Of a stretch of 19,326 bases of DNA, positions 1-6,956 are shown in pieces. The translations under genes and the position numbers were made by a program. The first letter of the stretch is position 1; each line of letters begins with the position of its first letter. The notes under the pieces were generated by a model. That model saw only the letters and a list, made by a program, of their open reading frames with translations, searched no databases and had not been told where the DNA came from. The DNA lies in assembly GCA_050699035.1 (NCBI GenBank), contig JBOHDE010000055.1, forward strand, positions 1 to 19,326, read 5' to 3'. The stretch is from WHTB01 sp050699035. GTDB lineage: Bacteria > Actinomycetota > Actinomycetes > Propionibacteriales > Nocardioidaceae.

Positions 1-1811
1 GCGAGCAGCTCCGGGTGGGTGCCGCGCTCCACGATCCGGCCGTCCTCGACCACCAGGATCAGGTCGGCTGCCCGCACGGTGGAGAGCCGGTGCGCGATCA
101 CCACGGCCGTACGCCCGGCCAGCGCCTCGCTCAACGCCGCCTGCACCGCGGCCTCGGAGGTGGAGTCGAGATGTGCGGTGGCCTCGTCGAGGATGACCAC
201 GCGCGGTCGTGCCAGCAGCAGCCGGGCGATGGTGAGCCGCTGCCGCTCGCCACCGGACAGCCGGTAACCGCGTTCACCGACGACAGTGTCGAGACCGTCC
301 GGCAACGCCGCGACGAGGTCGGCGAGCCGGGCGCGGCGCAAGGCGTCCCACAGCTCGTCCTCCGGTGCCTCCGGTTGCGCCAGCAGCAGGTTGGCCCGCA
401 CGGACTCGTGGAACAGGTGCCCGTCCTGCGTCACCAGGCCGAGGGCCGCGCGGATCGACTCGGCGGACAGGTCGCGGACATCCACGCCGGACAGCCGCAC
501 CACGCCGGTGTCGACGTCGTACAGCCGTGGCACCAGCTGCGCGATCGTCGACTTACCCGCACCTGAGGACCCGACCAGGGCCACCATCTGACCCGGCTCG
601 GCCCGGAACGACACCTTGTGCAGCACCTCCACTCCCCCGCGGGTGTCCAGCGTGGCGACCTCCTCGAGCGACGCGAGCGACACCTTGTCGGCGGACGGGT
701 AGCCGAAATGCACGTCGTCGAGCTCGACGGAAACCGGCCCGTCGGGAATCTGGCGGGCGTCGGGCTTGTCCTGTATCAGCGGCTTCAGGTCGAGCACCTC
801 GAACACTCGTTCGAAGCTGACCAGGGCGCTCATCACCTCGACCCGGGCGCTGGCCAGAGCGGTCAATGGCGCATAGAGCCGGGTGAGCAGCAGGGCGAGC
901 GCGACGACCGCTCCGGCGTCGAGCTGTCCACGAAGCGCGTAGAAGCCGCCGAGTCCGTAGACCAGGGCCAGCGCGAGGGCCGACACGAGGGTCAGGGCGG
1001 TGACGAACACCCACTGCACCATCGCCGTACGGACCCCGATGTCGCGCACTCGGCGGGCTCGGACTGCGAACTCCGCCGACTCGACCTCTGGCCGGCTGAA
1101 CAACTTCACCAGCGTCGCGCCGGGTGCGGAGAAGCGCTCGGTCATCTGAGTGCTCATCAAGGCGTCGTGGTTGGCCGCCTCCCGCTCCAGCCGGGCCAGC
1201 CGGGTGCCCATCTGCCGCGCCGGGAGGACGAAGATCGGCAGCAGCACCAGCGCGAGCAGGGTGATCTGCCACGAGATGCCGAGCATCACGACGAGGGTCA
1301 GCACGAGCATCACGACGTTGCTCACCACCCCGGACAACGTGTCGCTGAACGCCCGCTGAGCGCCGATGACGTCGTTGTTGAGCCGACTCACCAGGGCGCC
1401 GGTGCGGGTGCGGGTGAAGAACGCGATCGGCATCCGCTGCACATGGTCGAACACGGCCGTCCGCAGGTCGAGGATCAGGCCCTCACCGATCGTTGCCGAC
1501 AGCCACCGGGTGAGCAGCCCGAGCCCGGCCTCCGCAACTGCGATCACTGCGATCACGGCGGCGAGCCAGACGACTGTCTCGACCGCGGCACCGTCGACGA
1601 TCGCGTCGACCACCCGGCCGGCCAGCACTGGAGTCGCGACCGCCAGCGTCGCCGTGAGAACGCTGAGCAGCAGGAACTTCACCAGTTGCGCACGATGCGG
1701 CTGCGCGAACCCACCGATCCGGCGCAAGGTGGCCTTGGAGAACGGTCGCCGGTCCTCTTGCGCATGCATCGCGTTGTACAGCGACATCCACGCCGTGACT
1801 TCCATGTCCAT
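1..1811 (-). CDS. ABC exporter half-transporter (fused membrane and ATPase domains), C-terminus cut by window edge
   Basis: Type I ABC exporter with an N-terminal membrane domain and a C-terminal ATPase; it probably works as a homodimer or heterodimer moving drugs, lipids or peptides out across the membrane. The ORF runs off the window after 603 codons, so only the last few tens of residues should be missing. The first 40 or so residues are a cytoplasmic lead-in (MDMEVTAWMSLYNAMHAQED), followed by hydrophobic segments. The ATPase has a Walker A (GSSGAGKST), a Q-loop (VTQDGHLFHE), an LSGGE signature, a Walker B (VVILDEATAHLDS) and an H-loop (IAHRLS). I chose ATG 1811 because GAGGGG lies 9 nt upstream; an in-frame ATG at 1847 would add 12 residues. 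It is transcribed divergently from pepN, behind a dyad-containing promoter. Substrate unknown. Confidence 0.9.
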   Translation of the reverse strand, partial: MDMEVTAWMSLYNAMHAQEDRRPFSKATLRRIGGFAQPHRAQLVKFLLLSVLTATLAVATPVLAGRVVDAIVDGAAVETVVWLAAVIAVIAVAEAGLGLLTRWLSATIGEGLILDLRTAVFDHVQRMPIAFFTRTRTGALVSRLNNDVIGAQRAFSDTLSGVVSNVVMLVLTLVVMLGISWQITLLALVLLPIFVLPARQMGTRLARLEREAANHDALMSTQMTERFSAPGATLVKLFSRPEVESAEFAVRARRVRDIGVRTAMVQWVFVTALTLVSALALALVYGLGGFYALRGQLDAGAVVALALLLTRLYAPLTALASARVEVMSALVSFERVFEVLDLKPLIQDKPDARQIPDGPVSVELDDVHFGYPSADKVSLASLEEVATLDTRGGVEVLHKVSFRAEPGQMVALVGSSGAGKSTIAQLVPRLYDVDTGVVRLSGVDVRDLSAESIRAALGLVTQDGHLFHESVRANLLLAQPEAPEDELWDALRRARLADLVAALPDGLDTVVGERGYRLSGGERQRLTIARLLLARPRVVILDEATAHLDSTSEAAVQAALSEALAGRTAVVIAHRLSTVRAADLILVVEDGRIVERGTHPELL

Positions 1812-1886
1812 CGTGGACCACCCCTCGCTCGCCGCCAATGTCGTCATGCAAGCACCACCGTCCGACAAAACGGTGTCTACGCAAGG

Positions 1887-1917
1887 ACGGTATGACCTCA
1901 TGGAGGCATGAGGTCAA
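1887..1917 (-). promoter_or_regulatory. MerR-type promoter: -35 and -10 with a 19-bp spacer holding a perfect dyad
   Basis: On the minus strand, TTGACC (1917-1912) is followed by a 19-bp spacer (1911-1893) and TACCGT (1892-1887). Positions 1893-1916 are a perfect inverted repeat: TGACCTCATG, 4 nt, CATGAGGTCA. An over-long 19-bp spacer filled by a dyad is the hallmark of promoters activated by MerR-family regulators, which untwist the DNA to realign the two boxes. The arm and loop geometry (CCTCATG-N4-CATGAGG) differs from the SoxR operator (CCTCAAG-N4-CTTGAGG) by one symmetric base. The promoter points at the ABC exporter, with a 5' leader of roughly 70 nt to ATG 1811. No MerR-family gene is in the window. 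The boxes and dyad are seen; the regulator class is inferred. Confidence 0.72.
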
Positions 1918-1942
1918 GCGAGTTTGTCGGTCGTCCGGCACC

Positions 1943-1956
1943 TAGTCTGGGCAGCA
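1943..1956 (+). promoter_or_regulatory. -10 box placed for a leaderless pepN transcript
   Basis: TAGTCT (1943-1948) fits the TANNNT -10 consensus and ends 7 nt before ATG 1956, so transcription should begin on or next to the start codon. No Shine-Dalgarno sequence precedes that ATG. No good -35 is visible at 16-18 bp. Confidence 0.5.
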
Positions 1957-4418
1957 TGCCGAGCCTGACCCTCGCCGAGGCCCAGCGACGTGCCGCGCTG
2001 CTGAGCGTCGAGCGCTACACGGTCGACCTCGACCTGACCTGTGGTGACGCGACGTTCCGGTCGCGTACGACGATCAGCTTCGGGTGTGCCGAACCCGGCG
2101 CGGACACGTTCGTCGACGTAGCACCCTCCGCACTGCGAAGAGTGACGCTCAACGGTCGCGACCTCGAGGTCGCCGACCTCGTCGACACCCGGCTGCCGCT
2201 GTCCGCCCTGTCCGCCAACAACCTGCTGGTGGTCGACGCCGAGATGGCCTACAGCCACGACGGCGAGGGACTGCACCGCAGCGTGGACCCCGCCGACAAC
2301 CGGGTCTACCTCTACGGCATGTCGTTCCTCGAGGCGGCGCCGCGGATGTTCGCCTGCTTCGACCAGCCCGACCTGAAGGCGACGTACGAGGTCACGGTCA
2401 CCGCACCCGACGGCTGGACGGTCCTCGGCAACGGCCGGGCGACGCAGACCAGCCCGGGCCGCTGGGAGCTGGCGATGACGCCGCCGCTGTCGACGTACCT
2501 CGTGACCGTCGTCGCCGGGCCGTACCACTCGGTGCACACCGAGCACGACGGAATCGCGCTGGGCCTGCACGTGAAGCAGTCGCTGGCCGAGCACCTCGAC
2601 GCGCAGGCGGACGAGATCTTGACGGTGACCCGACAGTGCTTCGACGAGTACCACCGGCTGTTCGGCATCCGCTACCCGTTCGGTGACTACCACCAGGCGT
2701 TCGTACCCGAGTTCAACGCCGGCGCGATGGAGAACCCCGGCTGCGTGACGTTCCGCGACCAGATGATCTTCCGGTCCACCCCGACCGACGGTGAGCGCAG
2801 CACCCGGGCGAACGTCGTCGCGCACGAGATGGCGCACCAGTGGTTCGGCAACCTGGTGACGATGCAGTGGTGGGACGACCTGTGGCTCAACGAGTCGTTC
2901 GCCGAGTACATGGCCTACCGGACGCTGCCCGCGGTGACCGACTTCCGTGACGGCTGGGTCGACTTCGGCTTCGTGCGCAAGCGGTGGGGCATGGTCGCGG
3001 ACCAGCGCTCCAGCACGCATCCGGTGGCCGGGCTCGAGGCCGTCGACGCCGTCACCGCGCTCAACAACTTCGACGGCATCTCGTACGCCAAGGGCGCGGC
3101 GGTGCTGAAGCAGCTCGCGGCCCATGTCGGCGACGATGTGTTCGTACATGGGGTGGTACGGCACCTGCGCGCGCACGCGTACGGCAATGCGGCGTTCGCC
3201 GACCTGCTCGCTGCGCTGGCCGACGCCGGTGCCGTCGACCTGCACGACTGGGCCGAGCAGTGGCTGCGCACCTCGGGAACCGATGCGATCAGCACGGACG
3301 TCGTCGGCGACCGGGTGCGGGTGACCCGCACCAGCCGACCGAACGAGACCCTCCGTCGGCCGCACACGTTCCGGGTCGGTGCCTTCGGCGAGCGTGGCGC
3401 GGGACCGTCGGCCCAGGTGAGCCTGGTCGGTGACACGGCCGAGGTCACCCTCGACCTCGACGGGCACCCGGTCGTCGTGGCGGACACCGGCGACGACACC
3501 TGGACGAAGGTCCGTCTCGACGACGGCTCGCTGCACAACCTGCCGGCGGTGCTCCCGGCCATCGACGACCCGGTGACACGCGCCGTGGTCTGGAACTCGC
3601 TGCGCTACGCCGTCGACGACGCTCTGCTCGACCCGCAGCGGATGCTCGACCTGCTCGCCGCCGCCCTGCCCGGCGAGTCGTCCGACGTCGCGCTCGGCTC
3701 GCTGCTGACCTGGGCGGCGACCGACCTGTCCCGCCGGTTGCTGCCGGAGCCGGTGGGCGGTCCCCGGGTCGCCGCGCTGACCGCGGCCTGCCTCGCCGCC
3801 GCCGCTCCGAGCACGGGCGCGCAGATCGCGGCGGGGCGGGCCGTCGCGAGGACCGCGTACGACGTCGCGCTGCTGGCCGGCTGGCTGGAGGGCTCCGGCG
3901 TACCCGCTGGTCTGCACGTCGACGCGGACCTCCGCTGGGCGGCGCTCGGCCGGCTGGCCGTGCTCGGCGCGGCCGACGAGACGGCGATCGACGGCGAGTT
4001 GGCGCGGGACCGGTCGGCACAGGGGTTCGTGCACGCCGCTCGGTGCCGCGCAGCCCTGCCTTCGGCGGCGGCGAAAGAGCGGGCGTGGGCCCTGCTGACC
4101 CGTGACGCCGACGTGAGCAACTATGTGCTGTACGCCACGGCCGAAGGGTTCTGGCAGCCGTCGCAGGAGACGGTCACGGCGCCGTACCTGCCGCGGTTCT
4201 TCGCCGAGATGCCGGGCACGGCCGACCTGCGCAGCGGGTGGGTCGTGGCGCGGTCGGTCGGTCTCGCGTTCCCGGCCACCGCGGTGTCCGCATCGACTGT
4301 CGAGCTGGCCGAACGCACTCTTGCCGAGGACCTTGAGCCCGGCGTACAGCGGGCGATCGCAGACGGCACCGACGACCTGCGGCGGGCGCTGGCCGTCCGT
4401 ACCCGCTGGGACCACTGA
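1956..4418 (+). CDS. pepN: Aminopeptidase N (M1-family zinc metallopeptidase)
   Basis: Cytoplasmic M1 metallo-aminopeptidase that releases N-terminal amino acids from peptides, chiefly in peptide turnover. The 820-residue product fits actinobacterial PepN. It has the GAMEN substrate-binding motif at residues 256-260 and the zinc site HEMAH at 290-294, followed by the third ligand in LNESFAEY (E313), giving the canonical HExxH-x18-E. The rest is the long helical C-terminal domain (ERAP1-like). No signal peptide is seen. I chose ATG 1956 over an in-frame ATG at 1908, because MPSLTLAEAQRRAALL matches the usual start of this family and a -10 box sits 7 nt before it. The 1908 start would also overlap the upstream dyad. 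A Nudix gene begins 4 nt after the stop, suggesting coupled translation. Confidence 0.95.
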   Translation: MPSLTLAEAQRRAALLSVERYTVDLDLTCGDATFRSRTTISFGCAEPGADTFVDVAPSALRRVTLNGRDLEVADLVDTRLPLSALSANNLLVVDAEMAYSHDGEGLHRSVDPADNRVYLYGMSFLEAAPRMFACFDQPDLKATYEVTVTAPDGWTVLGNGRATQTSPGRWELAMTPPLSTYLVTVVAGPYHSVHTEHDGIALGLHVKQSLAEHLDAQADEILTVTRQCFDEYHRLFGIRYPFGDYHQAFVPEFNAGAMENPGCVTFRDQMIFRSTPTDGERSTRANVVAHEMAHQWFGNLVTMQWWDDLWLNESFAEYMAYRTLPAVTDFRDGWVDFGFVRKRWGMVADQRSSTHPVAGLEAVDAVTALNNFDGISYAKGAAVLKQLAAHVGDDVFVHGVVRHLRAHAYGNAAFADLLAALADAGAVDLHDWAEQWLRTSGTDAISTDVVGDRVRVTRTSRPNETLRRPHTFRVGAFGERGAGPSAQVSLVGDTAEVTLDLDGHPVVVADTGDDTWTKVRLDDGSLHNLPAVLPAIDDPVTRAVVWNSLRYAVDDALLDPQRMLDLLAAALPGESSDVALGSLLTWAATDLSRRLLPEPVGGPRVAALTAACLAAAAPSTGAQIAAGRAVARTAYDVALLAGWLEGSGVPAGLHVDADLRWAALGRLAVLGAADETAIDGELARDRSAQGFVHAARCRAALPSAAAKERAWALLTRDADVSNYVLYATAEGFWQPSQETVTAPYLPRFFAEMPGTADLRSGWVVARSVGLAFPATAVSASTVELAERTLAEDLEPGVQRAIADGTDDLRRALAVRTRWDH

Positions 4419-4421
4419 CCC

Positions 4422-4906
4422 GTGGCCGCGAGCGACTACATCGCCGGGCTGCGGGAGCGAATCGGCCACGACCTGCTGCTGGTGCCGGCCTGCATCGCGG
4501 TCGTGCGGGACGGGGTCGGACGCGTGCTGGTCCAACGTCGGACAGACGACGGCAGCTGGGAGCGGCCCGGCGGCCTGCTCGACCCGGGTGAGCAGCCAGC
4601 CGAGGCGCTGGTGCGGGAGGTGCGTGAGGAGACCGGCCTCGTCGTACGACCGACCCGGGTGCTCGCCGTGCGCACGGCCGAGACGCACCGCTACCCGCAT
4701 GGCGACCGCATCCAGTGTGTCGTCACGGTGTTCGAGTGCACGGTCGTCGGCGGCTCGCTGCAGGCGGGGACGACGAGGCGACGGCGCACGAGTTCCGTCC
4801 GGTTTCGGAGCTCCCGTCAGTTCAGCGGCTGCCGCCGGGAGTGCTCGACGGCTCGGCGTCCTCGACGGTGTACCACTGGGACGACGCCTGGCTCGGCGAC
4901 TCCTGA
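4422..4906 (+). pseudogene. Nudix hydrolase, reading frame broken by an apparent 1-nt deletion
   Basis: Nudix pyrophosphohydrolase, likely cleaving a nucleoside diphosphate-linked or oxidised nucleotide substrate. A GTG start follows the pepN stop by 3 nt. The Nudix box is intact at residues 51-73 (G-x5-E-x7-REV-x-EE-x-GL), preceded by WERPGG. After codon 115 (near 4766-4769, a run of four G) the frame turns into arginine-rich nonsense that runs on to 5306. The expected C-terminus (DDEATAHEFRPVSEL, ending DDAWLGDS and a stop at 4906) continues in another frame. One extra G in the run would restore a 161-residue protein of normal size. Because the downstream frame still reads as good coding sequence, the lesion is either recent or a sequencing error. 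Substrate cannot be told. Confidence 0.8.
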
Positions 4907-4965
4907 GCCCTCGAGCGGGCCGGTGTGCAGTTGCCGTGGTCGGGTTCTGGGTGAACGGTGGACCC

Positions 4966-5676
4966 ATGACGGACCACGACTTCAGCGGCCTGCGCGCCAT
5001 GTACATCAACTGCACCCTGAAACGCTCTCCCGAGCTCAGCCACACCCAGGGGCTGGTCGACCTGTCGCGCCGCATCATGGACAAGCACGGTGTCCAGGTC
5101 GAGGTGCTCCGGGCCGTCGACCACGACATCGCCACCGGCGTCTACCCGGACATGACCGAGCACGGCTGGGCGACCGACGAGTGGCCGCAGCTCTACCGGC
5201 GGGTGTTCGCGGCAGACATCCTGGTGATCGCCGGGCCGATCTGGCTGGGCGACAACTCCAGCGTCACCAAGCAGGTGATCGAGCGGCTGTACGCGCAGTC
5301 CGGTGACCTCAACGACGCCGGTCAGTACTCCACCTACGGCAAGGTCGGCGGCGCGCTGATCACCGGCAACGAGGACGGCATCAAGCACTGCGCCAGCAAC
5401 ATCCTTTACAGCCTGCAGCACATCGGCTACACCATCCCGCCGCAGGCCGACGCCGGCTGGATCGGCGAGGCGGGGCCCGGTCCGTCGTACCTCGATGAGG
5501 GCTCGGGCGGTCCCGAGAACGACTTCACCAACCGCAACACGACGTTCATGACGTGGAACCTGATGCATCTCGCGCGGATGCTCAAGGACGCTGGCGGGAT
5601 CCCCGCGTACGGCAACCAGCGGACGGCCTGGGACGCCGGCGAACGGTTCGACTTCGAGAACCCCGAGTACCGGTAG
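4966..5676 (+). CDS. Flavodoxin-fold NAD(P)H-dependent oxidoreductase
   Basis: A 236-residue protein of the flavodoxin / NADPH-dependent FMN reductase superfamily; it should bind FMN and transfer electrons from NAD(P)H to a quinone, flavin or other acceptor in the cytoplasm. Seen: an N-terminal beta strand leading to the phosphate-binding loop (INCTLKRSPELSHTQG), then DILVIAGPIWLGDNSS, the second FMN-contacting loop typical of the family, and a GGALITGNEDG strand-loop. ATG 4966 is the first sensible start; its upstream GGTGGA is close (3 nt), so the ribosome site is weak. It lies 59 nt after the Nudix stop on the same strand and may be cotranscribed with pepN. Physiological substrate unknown. 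Confidence 0.82.
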   Translation: MTDHDFSGLRAMYINCTLKRSPELSHTQGLVDLSRRIMDKHGVQVEVLRAVDHDIATGVYPDMTEHGWATDEWPQLYRRVFAADILVIAGPIWLGDNSSVTKQVIERLYAQSGDLNDAGQYSTYGKVGGALITGNEDGIKHCASNILYSLQHIGYTIPPQADAGWIGEAGPGPSYLDEGSGGPENDFTNRNTTFMTWNLMHLARMLKDAGGIPAYGNQRTAWDAGERFDFENPEYR

Positions 5677-5698
5677 CGCCACGGCGCGCCCACGCGCG

Positions 5699-5780
5699 TC
5701 AAGGATTGCCCAATTGGGCAAAATTCCACCTCGATCCCGCCGGGACCGGGTCGAAAATTGCCCAATTGGGCAATCCTTGA
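5699..5780. repeat. Nested palindrome: two 16-bp palindromes inside a 23-bp-armed inverted repeat
   Basis: Two perfect inverted arms of 23 bp (5699-5721 and 5758-5780) are separated by 36 nt. Each arm contains the self-complementary core TTGCCCAATTGGGCAA, flanked outside by TCAAGGA or TCCTTGA. The spacer holds a small central dyad (TCCCG-C-CGGGA, 5735-5745) almost exactly at the symmetry axis, and about 10 of 18 spacer positions would also pair. It lies between convergent genes (stops at 5676 and 5803), so it could act as a bidirectional terminator, a REP/MITE-like repeat or a protein-binding site. Its AT-rich cores stand out from the surrounding DNA. Confidence 0.85.
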
Positions 5781-5800
5781 CAGCCGATGCCGTGCGACGG

Positions 5801-6067
5801 TCAGCCGAACAGGCCGTCGAGGAAGGACTGGTAGCGGGGGCGTGCTGGGGACGGCGGCGGGGCCGGCATGGAGGCGGTGATCCGAGGCAATGGCTCGGTG
5901 CGCGGCCCGCTGGAGAGATGCCACTCGTTCTCGTTCTCGACGAGCGAGGTGCGGTCGGCGCGGTCGAGGAAGATGCCGCTGCAGCTGCCGCACTGGGCGA
6001 TGTCGACGCCACCGCGTCGGTGCACCGCCATCTCCCCTTGGCACTTCGGGCACGTCATTGTCTCCAT
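5801..6067 (-). CDS. Small TFIIB-type zinc-ribbon protein
   Basis: An 88-residue protein beginning METMTCPKCQGEMAVHRRGG. It has two cysteine pairs, CPKC near residues 6-9 and CGSC near 27-30, followed by SGIFLDRAD. This is the pattern of the zf-TFIIB (PF13453) zinc-ribbon family, whose cellular role is generally unknown. The C-terminal half is proline-rich and low in complexity (ITASMPAPPPSPARPRY) and ends in FLDGLFG. ATG 6067 is preferred because a TAGATT -10 box ends 7 nt before it; ATG 6058 is the alternative. It is divergent from the phosphodiesterase gene, with 70 bp between the two starts. Family is confident; function is not assigned. Confidence 0.82.
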   Translation of the reverse strand: METMTCPKCQGEMAVHRRGGVDIAQCGSCSGIFLDRADRTSLVENENEWHLSSGPRTEPLPRITASMPAPPPSPARPRYQSFLDGLFG

Positions 6068-6080
6068 GCGGCCGAATCTA
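6067..6080 (-). promoter_or_regulatory. -10 box placed for a leaderless zinc-ribbon transcript
   Basis: On the minus strand TAGATT (6080-6075) is followed by 7 nt and then ATG at 6067, predicting a transcript that starts at the initiation codon. No convincing -35 is seen. Confidence 0.5.
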
Positions 6081-6124
6081 CTCCGGAGGGGCCGATTGAA
6101 CCCCGTAGCGACACCGTGAACCGT

Positions 6125-6138
6125 GATACTGACTTCCA
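6125..6138 (+). promoter_or_regulatory. Extended -10 box placed for a leaderless phosphodiesterase transcript
   Basis: GATACT (6125-6130), with T at 6124, ends 7 nt before ATG 6138. The spacing equals that at pepN and the zinc-ribbon gene. No Shine-Dalgarno sequence precedes the ATG. Confidence 0.48.
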
Positions 6139-6956
6139 TGACCTCTGGCCACTCGTCGACCGCCGGACACGAGCATGAGTACGCCTACCTCGACCACGAG
6201 GGCCCGTTGGCCTTCGCCCACCGCGGCGGCGCGCTCCATCCGGACAACCACGGGCTGGAGAACTCCCGGGCGGCGTTCCAGACCGCGATCGACCTCGGCT
6301 ACCGCTACCTCGAGACCGACGTGCACGTCACCCGCGACGGTGTGGTGATCGCATTCCACGACGAGACGCTCGACCGCACGACCACCGGGGCCGGAGCCAT
6401 CGCGGACTTGCCCTACGCCGAGGTGAAGAAGGCGCTGATCGGAGGGCGTGAGCCGATCGCGACCCTGGGCGAGCTGTTCGACGCCTGGCCGCAGGCGCGG
6501 TTCAACATCGACCTCAAGTCGGTTGGTGCGATCACCCCGCTGGTCGACCTGCTGCGCGAGCACGACGCGTTCGACCGGGTCTGCGTCGCGTCGTTCTCGG
6601 AGTCCCGGATCCGCCGAGCGCGGGCGCTGCTCGGCCCCACCGTCGCGACCGGTTTGGGCCCGCTGGCGGTCGCAGTGCTGAAGTTCGTCCCGTTCCGCTG
6701 GCTGCGCGCCCGCCTCCTACCGCCCGGCGTCTGTGCGCAGATCCCGCTGAAGGCCGGCCCGGTCGAGCTGCCGACCGCCCGGTTCGTACGCCGGGCCCAT
6801 GACCACGGCAAACACGTGCACATCTGGACGGTCGACGACGCGCCGACGATGCACACCTTGCTCGACCGCGGCGTGGACGGCCTGGTCACCGACCGCATCG
6901 ACACGCTGCGCGACGTCCTGCTCGAGCGTGGACAGTGGAAGGCGGCTGAGGCGTGA
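6138..6956 (+). CDS. Glycerophosphodiester phosphodiesterase
   Basis: GDPD-family enzyme that hydrolyses glycerophosphodiesters, from phospholipid breakdown, to glycerol-3-phosphate and an alcohol. The 272-residue product has the family's conserved N-terminal motifs: FAHRGG (His28, catalytic), LENS, YLETDVHVTRDGV (metal-binding Glu and Asp) and FHDETLDRTTTG (second catalytic His). The end of the barrel is recognisable as HIWTVDD followed by GVDGLVTDR. There is no signal peptide, so it should be cytoplasmic. ATG 6138 is chosen over the in-frame GTG at 6123 because the -10-like box overlaps that codon. Its stop overlaps the GTG start of the MFS gene by 4 nt, so the two are translationally coupled. 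Confidence 0.92.
   Translation: MTSGHSSTAGHEHEYAYLDHEGPLAFAHRGGALHPDNHGLENSRAAFQTAIDLGYRYLETDVHVTRDGVVIAFHDETLDRTTTGAGAIADLPYAEVKKALIGGREPIATLGELFDAWPQARFNIDLKSVGAITPLVDLLREHDAFDRVCVASFSESRIRRARALLGPTVATGLGPLAVAVLKFVPFRWLRARLLPPGVCAQIPLKAGPVELPTARFVRRAHDHGKHVHIWTVDDAPTMHTLLDRGVDGLVTDRIDTLRDVLLERGQWKAAEA

Noticed and set aside
1914..5135. A 1073-codon open frame on the minus strand opposite pepN
   Set aside because: It is the antisense shadow of pepN, Nudix and flavodoxin coding sequence, with arginine/valine/histidine-rich composition and no recognisable domain. High-GC coding DNA commonly keeps such frames open.
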